A stretch of DNA of 64,000 bases, taken from assembly GCF_014705655.1 (NCBI RefSeq), contig NZ_JACXIY010000011.1:36936-100935 (forward strand), read 5' to 3'. Of this stretch, positions 25,196-33,730 are shown in pieces (the first letter of the stretch is position 1; each line of letters begins with the position of its first letter). The position numbers and the translations under genes are program-made. This DNA is from Paenibacillus arenilitoris (GTDB taxonomy: Bacteria; Bacillota; Bacilli; Paenibacillales; Paenibacillaceae). Below the pieces are notes generated by a model. It searched no databases. It worked only from the letters and a program-made list of their open reading frames with translations, and was not told the DNA's origin.

Positions 25196-26065
25196 ATGAA
25201 GCTAACGTTTGGCGATAAGCTGTTCCAATTGTTCAACTACGCGTTCCTGATCGCGGCCGCCTCGACGATGCTGCTGCCGCTCCTTCAGCTGCTGGCCGTA
25301 TCGTTCAGCTCGCCGATCGCGGCCGATTCCAAGAAGGTGTTCCTGCTGCCCGTCGAGTTCACGGCGGCGTCCTGGCTTCACATTTTGCAGAACGAAGGGT
25401 TGTGGCTGTCCTTCGGCATTACCGCTTACATTACGATCGTCGGAACGCTGATCAGCATGCTGTTCTCGGTGCTGACCGCGTATCCGCTTGCGCACAAAGA
25501 TTTTCTGATCCGCAAGCCGATCATGGTCGGCATCATTATTACGATGATTTTCAACGCGCCGATGATCCCGTTCTTCCTGACGGTGCGCGAGCTCGGCCTG
25601 ATGAATTCGCTGTGGGCGCTCATTCTTCCGGGCGTGATCGGCACCTTCAACATGATCATCATCCGTACGTTCTTCATGGGCATTCCGAAGGAGCTGGACG
25701 ATTCGGCCCGGATCGACGGCTGCAGCGACGCGGGGATCTTATTCCGTATCTACCTGCCGCTGTCGAAGCCGGTCATGGCGACGGTCAGCCTGTTCTACGC
25801 GGTCGGCTATTGGAACACGTTCTCGCGGGCGGTGCTGTTCATCCGCGATCCGGAGAAATGGCCGCTCCAAATGAAGCTCCGCGCCTACCTGACTTCGCCG
25901 GAGGAGCTTGCTTCGGTCAATTTGGTGCTCGGCGACTACGATTTCAACACGACAACGTTGAAAGCGGCTACAATTTTGTTCGCGACGATACCGATCGTGC
26001 TGGTCTACCCGTATTTGCAGAAATACTTCGTCAAAGGCTCGATGCTCGGTTCATTGAAGGAGTAG
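25196..26065 (+). CDS. Carbohydrate ABC transporter permease (LplC-type), pectin locus
   Basis: 289 residues, six membrane segments. The EAA loop is KELDDSARIDGCSDAGILFRIYLPLSKP, with Ser-Ala in place of Glu-Ala as in several LplC relatives. It ends with YFVKGSMLGSLKE, the subfamily tail. It pairs with the preceding permease and precedes the binding protein gene, so the order is permease-permease-binding protein, unlike the first importer of the window. Confidence 0.92.
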   Translation: MKLTFGDKLFQLFNYAFLIAAASTMLLPLLQLLAVSFSSPIAADSKKVFLLPVEFTAASWLHILQNEGLWLSFGITAYITIVGTLISMLFSVLTAYPLAHKDFLIRKPIMVGIIITMIFNAPMIPFFLTVRELGLMNSLWALILPGVIGTFNMIIIRTFFMGIPKELDDSARIDGCSDAGILFRIYLPLSKPVMATVSLFYAVGYWNTFSRAVLFIRDPEKWPLQMKLRAYLTSPEELASVNLVLGDYDFNTTTLKAATILFATIPIVLVYPYLQKYFVKGSMLGSLKE

Positions 26066-26126
26066 CCGGCCCGCCGGTTTCCTATATACTTTTTCGATAC
26101 GCACAATAAAAAGGGAGGATTCATGC

Positions 26127-27671
26127 ATGGTAAATCATTGGTTAGGCAAATCGGCAAGGCGTTCCGCGCTGGCGTCGCTGCTGGCGGTCGCCCTCGTTAC
26201 CGGTTGTTCGGGCGGCGGGAAGGAGCCGGAGGCGTCCGGGAACAACGGGGAAGGCGGCGAGCCCGTCACGGTTCGCGTGTTCAAAAGCCATATGGGGGTC
26301 GGGACGATCCCGGACCGCAATAATGACCACGTGAAGTACGTCCAAGAGAAGACGGGCGTCGTATACGAACTGATGACGACGCCGCCCGGCTCGGAGCCGA
26401 CCGAATATTTGAACCTGATGATCGCCTCGGACGACCTGCCGGACATTCTCCGCCCGATCGGGGGCGTCGAGCAGACGCTGATCAAGCAGGGCGGCGCGCT
26501 CGCGCTGGACGAATTGCTGCCGAAGTACGCGCCGAACGTCTGGAAGAACATTCCCGAGGAAGCGTGGGACGTCGTACGCTCCGCTTCCCCGGACGGCCAT
26601 ATCTACTACGTGCCGAAGGTGTTTCTCGTGCCCGAGCGGGCGCCGATGATCCGCCAGGACTGGCTGGACAAGGTCGGGCTCGCGATGCCGGCTACGGTCG
26701 AAGAGTACAAGGACGTGCTTCGCGCCTTCCGCGACAAGGATCCGAACGGCAACGGCAAGCCGGATGAGCTGCCGACGTCCGGGCGCGAATTCGGCAAGTG
26801 GATGGACCATCTGTTCGGCATGTACGGGGTCGCGATGTGGGAAGGCGTTCCGGAATGGGACATCTACGAAGGCGAGATTCAGTACGCCGGCGTGTCCAAG
26901 AACATGAAGGCCGCGATCGCCTTTATCCGCGAATTGTACGAAGAGAAGCTGCTGGACAACGAGACGTTCCTGAACAAGGGCGATGTGTGGACGGCCAAAA
27001 TCAACAACAACCTCGTCGGCAGCTGGTACCATCTGCCCGCCAACCTGCGCGACCGCTACACCGCGATGCTCGAAGGGGCGCCGGACGCCTACGTCGTCGG
27101 CATGCCGATGCCGAAGGCGGAGGGCTTCGAAGGGTACGTCACGCAGAAGAGCATGGGCGAGCCGGAGTGGATCATCCCGGCCGCGGCGGAGGACAAGGCG
27201 GCCGCTTCGCTCAAGCTGCTCGACTTCTTCTACGACAAGAGCAACGACGAATTTATCCGCTTCGGCATCGAGGGGCAGCAGCATGAGGTAGTGGACGGCA
27301 AGAAGGTGCTGCTCCCGCCGGAGGACAGCCGCCCGATCGCGCTCGGCATGCGCAACCTGACGACGAAGGAAGACATGGACATCCGCATCAAGGAGACGAT
27401 CCCGGAGGACATGCAGAAGATGGTGACCGACGTCTTCGCCGTAAGCACGGCCGACGCGCGCCGCATCGCCGGGGACGGCCTGCCGAACACGGTCTACGAA
27501 GGGTTTCCGGACATTCAGTCGCACAAGCTGTTCCAGGAGTATTTGACCAAGATCGTCATCGGGGAGTGGCCGATCGAGAAGTTCGACGAGTTCGTGGACC
27601 GCTGGTACAAAGCCGGCGGGGACAAGGTGACCGAGCGCGTGCAGGAATGGTACGCGAACGTGAGCAAATAA
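26127..27671 (+). CDS. Extracellular sugar-binding lipoprotein, pectin locus
   Basis: 514 residues. Signal peptide with Arg-Arg near residues 11-12 and lipobox LVTGC, lipidated Cys27. The mature part is an LplA-type binding protein (YVQEKTGVVYELMTTPPGSEPTEYL near the N-terminus; FGKWMDHLFGMYG in the middle). The ATG at 26127 follows AAAAGGGAGGAT. A GC-rich stem-loop without T tract follows the gene, which may favour high binding-protein levels over the downstream enzymes. The ligand is probably an (unsaturated) galacturonide or rhamnogalacturonide; this is inferred from context only. Confidence 0.87.
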   Translation: MVNHWLGKSARRSALASLLAVALVTGCSGGGKEPEASGNNGEGGEPVTVRVFKSHMGVGTIPDRNNDHVKYVQEKTGVVYELMTTPPGSEPTEYLNLMIASDDLPDILRPIGGVEQTLIKQGGALALDELLPKYAPNVWKNIPEEAWDVVRSASPDGHIYYVPKVFLVPERAPMIRQDWLDKVGLAMPATVEEYKDVLRAFRDKDPNGNGKPDELPTSGREFGKWMDHLFGMYGVAMWEGVPEWDIYEGEIQYAGVSKNMKAAIAFIRELYEEKLLDNETFLNKGDVWTAKINNNLVGSWYHLPANLRDRYTAMLEGAPDAYVVGMPMPKAEGFEGYVTQKSMGEPEWIIPAAAEDKAAASLKLLDFFYDKSNDEFIRFGIEGQQHEVVDGKKVLLPPEDSRPIALGMRNLTTKEDMDIRIKETIPEDMQKMVTDVFAVSTADARRIAGDGLPNTVYEGFPDIQSHKLFQEYLTKIVIGEWPIEKFDEFVDRWYKAGGDKVTERVQEWYANVSK

Positions 27672-27689
27672 GCGGCGCCCGGCAGGGCC

Positions 27690-27714
27690 GGGCCGGCAGA
27701 ACCTGTGCCGGCCC
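27690..27714 (+). promoter_or_regulatory. Stem-loop after the binding-protein gene
   Basis: Perfect 9-bp stem GGGCCGGCA/TGCCGGCCC with a 7-base loop followed by TTCTGC. It is likely a partial terminator or mRNA-stabilising hairpin inside the operon. Confidence 0.6.
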
Positions 27715-27759
27715 TTCTGCCGCACATAGGCCGGGAGCGCCGGAGAGGAGAGGTTCATC

Positions 27760-29103
27760 ATGAAAAAACGTTACGCCATCTGCGGGGTGAGCGGCCGGGC
27801 GCTCGGCATGTTCGCGAAGCCGATCTTGACGACGTTTGCCGGCGGCTGCGAGCTCGTCGGGCTGCTCGACCCCGATCCCGCGCGCTTCGCGCTGTTCCGG
27901 GAGAGGTACCCGGAGCAGGCCGGCATCCGGACGTACGGGGAGGACGATTTCGACCGCTTGGTCGAAGAGACGAGGCCGGACGTCATCATCGCCGCTGGCC
28001 GCGATCATACGCATGCGCGGTACATCATCGCGGCGCTTCGGCATGGCCTCGACGTCATTACGGAGAAGCCGATGGTGACGACGGGCGAGGACAGCAGGCG
28101 CGTTCTGGAGGCGGAGAAGGCGAGCAAGGGCGGCGTGACCGTGACGTTCAATTACCGTTACGCGCCCATCCACACGAGAATCAAGGAGCTGGTGCTCGAA
28201 GGGAGGCTCGGAAGGATCACGTCGATCGACCTGAACTGGTACCTCGATACGTACCACGGCTCCAGCTATTTCAAGCGGTGGAACCGGGAGCGCGAGCTGT
28301 CGGGGGGATTGTCCGTGCACAAAAGCACGCATCATTTCGATCTCGTCAACTGGTGGATCGGGCAAAAGCCGATCGAAGCGTTCGCGTACGGCGCGCTGAA
28401 CTATTACGGCGCCGAGGCGGAGGCGAATCCGAAGAAGGAGGACGGCCGGCACTGCAGCACCTGCGAGCGCACGGAGGATTGCGGCTACTACTCGCGCTGG
28501 AACGCGCGCAGCAAGAACATCCGCGTGCCGGACGATCATCTGGGCTCCCTGGCCGCGGGAGGAGGAGGGCAGGCGTATCCGTATTCGGATTACCGGCCGG
28601 ACCGGTGCATCTTCGATTCGTCGATCGACATCGAGGATACGTACGCGGCGACGGTGAGGTACGACGGAGGCGCGCTGCTCAGCTATTCGGTCAATTTCTC
28701 GCTGCCGTACGAAGGCTACCGCCTCGCGATCAACGGCACGAAGGGCAGGCTGGAGACGGTCGAGTACCATATGCCGAGCCGGACGCCGTTCCAGGTGCCG
28801 GTGCAGACGATCGACTACTTCCCGCTGTTCGGCTCGAAGGAGACGATCCACGTCGTGCACAAGGAAGGCAGCCACGGCGGAGGCGATCCGCTGCTGCTGG
28901 AGGATTTGTTCATGGGCGAGGACCGGAGAAGGCCGTACCGGATATTGTCCGGAGCCGAGGACGGCGCGTATTCCGTGGCGACGGGCGAAGCGGTGTGGCG
29001 CTCGGCGAAGGAGCATCGCCCGGTTACGATCGCCGAGGTGCTCGGCGGCGGGGCGAACGAGCGGGAAGCCGCGCTGAGCGGCAAAGGAGGCGGGACGAAA
29101 TGA
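27760..29103 (+). CDS. Gfo/Idh/MocA-family oxidoreductase, pectin locus
   Basis: 447 residues, longer than most of the family. The N-terminus has YAICGVSGRALGMFAKPIL, a relaxed nucleotide motif. The family lysine motif is VITEKPMVTTGEDS near residue 94-107, with HKSTHHFDLVNWWIG holding the conserved histidine pair near 189. An insertion with HCSTCERTEDCGYYSRWNARS (four Cys in a short span, about residues 229-240) could bind a metal or be stabilising. ATG 27760 follows GGAGAGGAGAGG. It overlaps the GH105 gene by 4 bases. It is probably a NAD(P)-dependent sugar dehydrogenase or a retro-type glycoside-cleaving enzyme of this superfamily. Confidence 0.83.
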   Translation: MKKRYAICGVSGRALGMFAKPILTTFAGGCELVGLLDPDPARFALFRERYPEQAGIRTYGEDDFDRLVEETRPDVIIAAGRDHTHARYIIAALRHGLDVITEKPMVTTGEDSRRVLEAEKASKGGVTVTFNYRYAPIHTRIKELVLEGRLGRITSIDLNWYLDTYHGSSYFKRWNRERELSGGLSVHKSTHHFDLVNWWIGQKPIEAFAYGALNYYGAEAEANPKKEDGRHCSTCERTEDCGYYSRWNARSKNIRVPDDHLGSLAAGGGGQAYPYSDYRPDRCIFDSSIDIEDTYAATVRYDGGALLSYSVNFSLPYEGYRLAINGTKGRLETVEYHMPSRTPFQVPVQTIDYFPLFGSKETIHVVHKEGSHGGGDPLLLEDLFMGEDRRRPYRILSGAEDGAYSVATGEAVWRSAKEHRPVTIAEVLGGGANEREAALSGKGGGTK

Positions 29104-31304
29104 CGACGAAGGCACGGTCCGGCGGATACGTCGATCCGTCGGAAAGCATGGCGGCGCAGACGGACGGCCTCCGGATCCCGCATGTGCTCGAGACGATGGC
29201 GCGGCGGTACGTCGGGGATAACCCGCCGCACGAGCCGGTATTCCGGGTCGCGCGGACAAGCGAAATCCGCAAGCTGCCGAACCATCTATACGAGTTCCCG
29301 GCAGGGAAGATGTTCCCGTCGATGCGCGAGGGACAGCGCGTCTACGCTTGGGCGAAGCTGTGGATCGACCGGCCGCATGATTTCGTGTTTCTGCTGCGCT
29401 GCTTCGGTCCGGTTCGACTCTATCATAACGGCGAGAAGCGATACGGCTCGTCGACGGAGGAGACGGCGGCGTCCGGCGGCCCGGAAGTGCCGCCGCTGAA
29501 GCTGAAGGTGGCGCTGACGAGCGGCTGGAACCACTTTGTGCTGGAGCTCGGCAAGGACGGAGCGGGAGGCTGCGGCGCGGAATTCGGCACGGGCAGCCGC
29601 AAGAACAAGCCGTTCCACTTTCTGGCGCCGACCGGGGAACGGGACGGGGAAGAGGGCTGGATTTACACCGAGCCGCGGGATGAACCGCTAGCCGGGGTGC
29701 CGGAGAGGACGATGGCGGAGGCATCCACCGGCGCGGAATGGCTGCCCGCGCGGACGGCCGTCGAGGAAGGCCGCCTGGAGCGGCTGTACGGAACGAAGCC
29801 GGGGCATGCCGCGTACGCGTGGACGAAGGTTCTGGGCATCGCCGTCCCGGCCCGGCGCGTCGAGCTGACCGGTACGGCCTACGGGCCGGTGCGGTTCGCA
29901 TGGAACGGCGAGGAATGCCACTCTGTGCAGGAAGCGGGCGAATTCGCGTTCGCGGTGGACGCCCCGCCGGAAGGCGGCGATCTGATCGCGGAATGCGTGT
30001 GCGGCGACCGGGGCTGGGGCTTCCGGCTGCAGGAGCCCGCGCCGGAGACGGGGGCGGCGCTCGCCGTTCCGCGGCCCGTGCGCGGCCATGAGGGCAAATG
30101 GCTGCACCTCGGCCCGTTCGCGCCGGGCACGGCGGTTAACGCCGGCGATTATTTGGCCATGGACGCGGCGGCGGAAGGCGGCGGCGGGGCGTCCTTCTTC
30201 TGGACGACCGGCGAGCCGGGCGCCTGCATCCGCCCGTTCCTCGAGAACGAGCTGTTCGGCCGCTGGAATTATCCGCTCGGCGTGACGCTTACCGGCCTGC
30301 TCGAGACGGGCGGCTTGCTCGGTCGCGGCGACTTGGCCGACTACGTGCTGCGCCACGTCGAGTTCGCGACGTCGTTCTACGCGTATTCGTTATGGGACCG
30401 CGAACGGTTCGGCGCGGCGGGGCTCAATAACCAGCTGTCGGACATCGACAGCCTGGACGATTGCGGCTCGTTCGGCGCCCTGGCCATCCTCGCCGGACGG
30501 CACCGGCCGCTCAAGGGAGCCCGCGCGGCGGCGGACGACATCGCCCGCTACATCATGCGCGTGCAGGACCGCATGGAGGACGGCGCGCTGTACCGCCGGG
30601 TCGGCGTGTCGCCGAGCATGCACAACACGATGTGGTGCGACGACATGTACATGAGCGTGCCTTTCTTGTGCCGGTACGCCGAGCTGTCGGGCGATTCGGG
30701 CTGCCTGAACGAAGCGGCCCGCCAGCTGCTGCTGTACAAACAATATTTGTACATGCCGGAGAAGCGGATCATGTCCCATGTGTACGACGTCGCCGCGGGC
30801 AAGCCGTCCCGGACGGCATGGGGGCGGGGCAACGGCTGGGTATTCTTCTCGCTTGCGGTCCTGCTCGGCGCGCTGCCGCAGGCGCATGCGAGCCGCCCGG
30901 CGATATTGGCCTTCTACCGGGAACTGGCCGGCGGCTACCTCGCGCTGCAAGGCGAGAGCGGCTTATGGCATCAGGTGCTGACCGATCCGGAGTCCTACGA
31001 GGAGTCGTCCTGCACGTCGATGTTCATGTACGGCTTCGCGCTCGGCGTCCGGCACGGCTGGCTCGCGGATCCGCAGCCTTACGCCCGGGCGGCGCTTGCC
31101 GGCTGGCGGGGGCTGTGCGAGCGGGCGATCGATGCGCGCGGCAATTTGTACGGCGTATGCAAGGGGTCCAGCTGGTCGTATTCCCACGCTTATTACAAGC
31201 ACGAGCTGGGCTGGAACTTGAACGATACGCACGGCATCGGCATCGTGCTGCTCGCCGGCATCGAGACGCATCGCATGAAGGAATGGCTGGGCGGAAGAGG
31301 CTGA
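29100..31304 (+). CDS. GH105-like unsaturated glucuronyl/rhamnogalacturonyl hydrolase with long N-terminal module
   Basis: The open frame begins upstream, but ATG 29100 overlaps the previous stop and starts the protein, giving 734 residues. Residues about 360-730 form the six-hairpin GH105 fold: NNQLSDIDSLDDCGSFG, then NTMWCDDMYMSVPFLCRYAEL with the acidic pair expected in the site, then AWGRGNGWVFFSLAVLL and SSCTSMFMYGFALGVRHG. Residues 1-350 form a beta-rich module (RVYAWAKLWIDRPHDFVFLLRC) that I cannot assign. There is no signal peptide, so it acts inside the cell on imported oligomers cut by a lyase. At about twice the length of YteR, the protein is a fusion. A second GH105 gene lies 6 kb downstream. 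Confidence 0.82.
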   Translation: MTTKARSGGYVDPSESMAAQTDGLRIPHVLETMARRYVGDNPPHEPVFRVARTSEIRKLPNHLYEFPAGKMFPSMREGQRVYAWAKLWIDRPHDFVFLLRCFGPVRLYHNGEKRYGSSTEETAASGGPEVPPLKLKVALTSGWNHFVLELGKDGAGGCGAEFGTGSRKNKPFHFLAPTGERDGEEGWIYTEPRDEPLAGVPERTMAEASTGAEWLPARTAVEEGRLERLYGTKPGHAAYAWTKVLGIAVPARRVELTGTAYGPVRFAWNGEECHSVQEAGEFAFAVDAPPEGGDLIAECVCGDRGWGFRLQEPAPETGAALAVPRPVRGHEGKWLHLGPFAPGTAVNAGDYLAMDAAAEGGGGASFFWTTGEPGACIRPFLENELFGRWNYPLGVTLTGLLETGGLLGRGDLADYVLRHVEFATSFYAYSLWDRERFGAAGLNNQLSDIDSLDDCGSFGALAILAGRHRPLKGARAAADDIARYIMRVQDRMEDGALYRRVGVSPSMHNTMWCDDMYMSVPFLCRYAELSGDSGCLNEAARQLLLYKQYLYMPEKRIMSHVYDVAAGKPSRTAWGRGNGWVFFSLAVLLGALPQAHASRPAILAFYRELAGGYLALQGESGLWHQVLTDPESYEESSCTSMFMYGFALGVRHGWLADPQPYARAALAGWRGLCERAIDARGNLYGVCKGSSWSYSHAYYKHELGWNLNDTHGIGIVLLAGIETHRMKEWLGGRG

Positions 31305-31347
31305 GCGGCGGCGGAAGACGGGCCCGGCAGGCTAGGGCGGCGGGAGC

Positions 31348-31376
31348 GTGTCACGCGGAACGGATCAAGCTATAAT
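31348..31376 (+). promoter_or_regulatory. Probable promoter of the AraC sensor-regulator
   Basis: TATAAT at 31371-31376 with GTGTCA (4 of 6 match to TTGACA) 17 bases upstream at 31348-31353. This gives the regulator its own transcript inside the pectin locus. Confidence 0.5.
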
Positions 31377-31408
31377 GAAAGAATCCTCGGCATAAGGTGG
31401 GATTTTAC

Positions 31409-33685
31409 GTGACGCAATCCGTTAAGAAGTGGCTGAAATACAATTGGGCTCATACGCAAATCAGGCTCGTCCTGATCCTGACCGTCTCCGTCTTCCTTAT
31501 TATTTTGGCCGTGAGCCTGACCTCCTACTACACGTCGAAGTCCGTGCTGCAGGAGGAGCTCAGCGAGCTTCAGCGGCAAATGCTGCAGCTCAATATGGAC
31601 GTCATCGACGAATCGATCCGGGAGAGCGATCAGGTCGCGATTCAAGTGGCGCTGAACGACAATATTTACAAATTTCTGACGAGCAAGGTGCAGAACTCGT
31701 ATGCCAATATTTCCGAAGCGTATCAGCTGCTTACGACGCTCATCAGCAATTCTGCTTATATCAAAAGCATATACGTCTACGATCTCGAGCGGGACAGCTT
31801 CCTGTCGATTCCGCAGGGCTACTCGTCGAGCCGGATTAACTTCGTCGACTCCGAATGGGTCGGGGTCGCCTCCGAATTCGGCGACCGGACGACGGTTATC
31901 AAGAAGCGGGCCGTGCCCGAAGGGGCGGCCGGCAAAGGCTCGGACATTACACTGTTCCGCAAAATATTGATCCAGGGCGAGTTCAAGGGAATCGTCGCCG
32001 TCAATTTGCAGGACGAGGCGCTGTTCGCCAAGCTGAATCCGCCGGTCATGAACAATTTGAACCGGATGCGCTACATCATCGACGAGAACGACGAGATTTT
32101 GTACTCCGTCTCGAATTACGCGTTCGACCAGGCGGCGGTCGACTTGGCTCTAGGCGAGCTGAAGGAGGACGGCAGCGGCGACATGACGTTCCGGAACCGC
32201 CAGCTGCTCGCCAATCAGCTCGCGTCGCCCGTGACGGGCTGGCGGTACATCTCGATCGTCGAGCAGGATAGCCTGCTCGCGAAGTCGAAGCGGGTCGCGC
32301 AGGTCGTGCTGCTCGTATCCGTCGCCGCGCTCGCCGTTGGCGGCGCGACGATTTTCTACATTAACGCGGCGGCGTTCCGGCCGGTCCGCAGGCTGAAGCA
32401 GCTGTTCAGCAGCTACGACCGCAAGCCGGAAGAAGCGGAGGGAATCGACCTCGAGAAGCTGGCCGGCGAGCTGCTCAGCAAGCACGCGCATCTGTCGCAG
32501 CTCGTCCGGGAGACGATGTCCGAAGCGTCCTCCAAGCTGCTTACCGACATTTACGCGGGCAATGCGAGCGGCAGGCGCGACATCCGCGAGAAGTGGAGCC
32601 GTTACTTCGGGGAATGGTCGACGGCCCCGCTGACGGTGGCGGTGCTATCCATCGACCGTTACGACGAGTGGGCGCGGTCGTTCACCGGCGGGGACCATTC
32701 CTTGCTCAAGTTCGCGCTCGCCAATATCGCGGCGGAGCTGTTCGAGCCGCAGTGGCGGATCGTGTGCGCCGATTTCGGCAAGGACAAGACGGCGATACTG
32801 CTGCAGCCGCGCCACGAGGGGCTGCATGCCGAGAGCAAGCTCGAGGAAGCGCTCGAGATCGTGTCGCGGTATTTGAAATTCAGCGTGTCGGCGGGCATCA
32901 GCACGCCGTTGACCGATATCGCGAGGCTGAAGCAGGCGATGCTCGAGGCGGAGAACGCGCTTACGTACCGGTTGTACCGGGGCTACGGCAAGGTCATCCC
33001 GTTCCGCGACGTGTCGGAGCACGAGGTGCGGGGGCCGTCAACGGGCGAGGCAGCGCTTGAGGAGCTTGCCCGGGCCATCGAATCGGGCAGCGAGCAGGAG
33101 GCCAAGGACGCCGTCGACCGGATGATCGCGGGCGTTCGTAGCGAGTACGGCTATCCTTCGGCGGCGGTTTACTATCTCCAGTCGGCGGCCGAGCGGATCG
33201 AGCGGCTCCGGCCAGCGGAAGAGAGCGCTTACACGGAGTTCGGCCGGTTCGATACGCTCGATCTGGACGATATCGCAAGCGAGCTGGGCAGCCGGGCTCT
33301 GCCGCTCGCGCAGCGGTACCGCCGGCTGGTCGAGAGCAAGGATTTCATTTTGTGCCACAAGATGATCGAATACATGAAGCAGCATTTGAGCGAGCCGATC
33401 GGCATTCCGGAAATTTCCGAATCGATCGGGATCAGCAGCAGCCTGGCGAGCCAGCTGTTCAAGCAGGAGACGGGCGAGACGATCTACAACTACTTGACGA
33501 GCCTGCGCATGGACCGGGCCGGCGAGCTGCTGCTGAAGACGGACGACCGGATATCGGATATCGCGCAGATGGTCGGCTATCAGCACGAGAACAGCTTTAT
33601 TCGCAGCTTCCGCAAGTTGAAGGCTATTACCCCGGGCAAGTACCGGGACATGATGAGAACCCGGATGGATACCGTGCTGGAGTGA
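31409..33685 (+). CDS. Membrane-anchored AraC-family sensor-regulator, pectin locus
   Basis: 758 residues. GTG 31409 is preferred over GTG 31397 because AAGGTGG lies 9 bases ahead of it and would overlap the other codon. Helix 1 (LVLILTVSVFLIILAVSLTSY, first 40 residues) and helix 2 (VVLLVSVAALAVGGATIFYIN, about 295-315) enclose an extracellular sensor of about 260 residues. The C-terminal 100 residues hold the AraC domain: IGIPEISESIGISSSLASQLF and ISDIAQMVGYQHENSFIRSF. It probably senses pectin fragments outside the cell and activates the surrounding operons. It is similar in plan to the regulator at 17198 but not closely alike in the sensor part. Confidence 0.88.
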   Translation: MTQSVKKWLKYNWAHTQIRLVLILTVSVFLIILAVSLTSYYTSKSVLQEELSELQRQMLQLNMDVIDESIRESDQVAIQVALNDNIYKFLTSKVQNSYANISEAYQLLTTLISNSAYIKSIYVYDLERDSFLSIPQGYSSSRINFVDSEWVGVASEFGDRTTVIKKRAVPEGAAGKGSDITLFRKILIQGEFKGIVAVNLQDEALFAKLNPPVMNNLNRMRYIIDENDEILYSVSNYAFDQAAVDLALGELKEDGSGDMTFRNRQLLANQLASPVTGWRYISIVEQDSLLAKSKRVAQVVLLVSVAALAVGGATIFYINAAAFRPVRRLKQLFSSYDRKPEEAEGIDLEKLAGELLSKHAHLSQLVRETMSEASSKLLTDIYAGNASGRRDIREKWSRYFGEWSTAPLTVAVLSIDRYDEWARSFTGGDHSLLKFALANIAAELFEPQWRIVCADFGKDKTAILLQPRHEGLHAESKLEEALEIVSRYLKFSVSAGISTPLTDIARLKQAMLEAENALTYRLYRGYGKVIPFRDVSEHEVRGPSTGEAALEELARAIESGSEQEAKDAVDRMIAGVRSEYGYPSAAVYYLQSAAERIERLRPAEESAYTEFGRFDTLDLDDIASELGSRALPLAQRYRRLVESKDFILCHKMIEYMKQHLSEPIGIPEISESIGISSSLASQLFKQETGETIYNYLTSLRMDRAGELLLKTDDRISDIAQMVGYQHENSFIRSFRKLKAITPGKYRDMMRTRMDTVLE

Positions 33686-33730
33686 GCGACGCCCCGGGCG
33701 TCCTCCGGGTTCCGGGCATAAGGAGGAACT

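Noticed and set aside
27705..29099. N-terminal extension of the GH105 fusion protein to about 1200 residues
   Set aside because: It is the out-of-frame shadow of the oxidoreductase gene; ATG 29100 overlaps that gene's stop.
27556..29901. 781-codon open frame on the minus strand
   Set aside because: Antisense to oxidoreductase and GH105 genes, low-complexity Arg/Ala/Ser composition.
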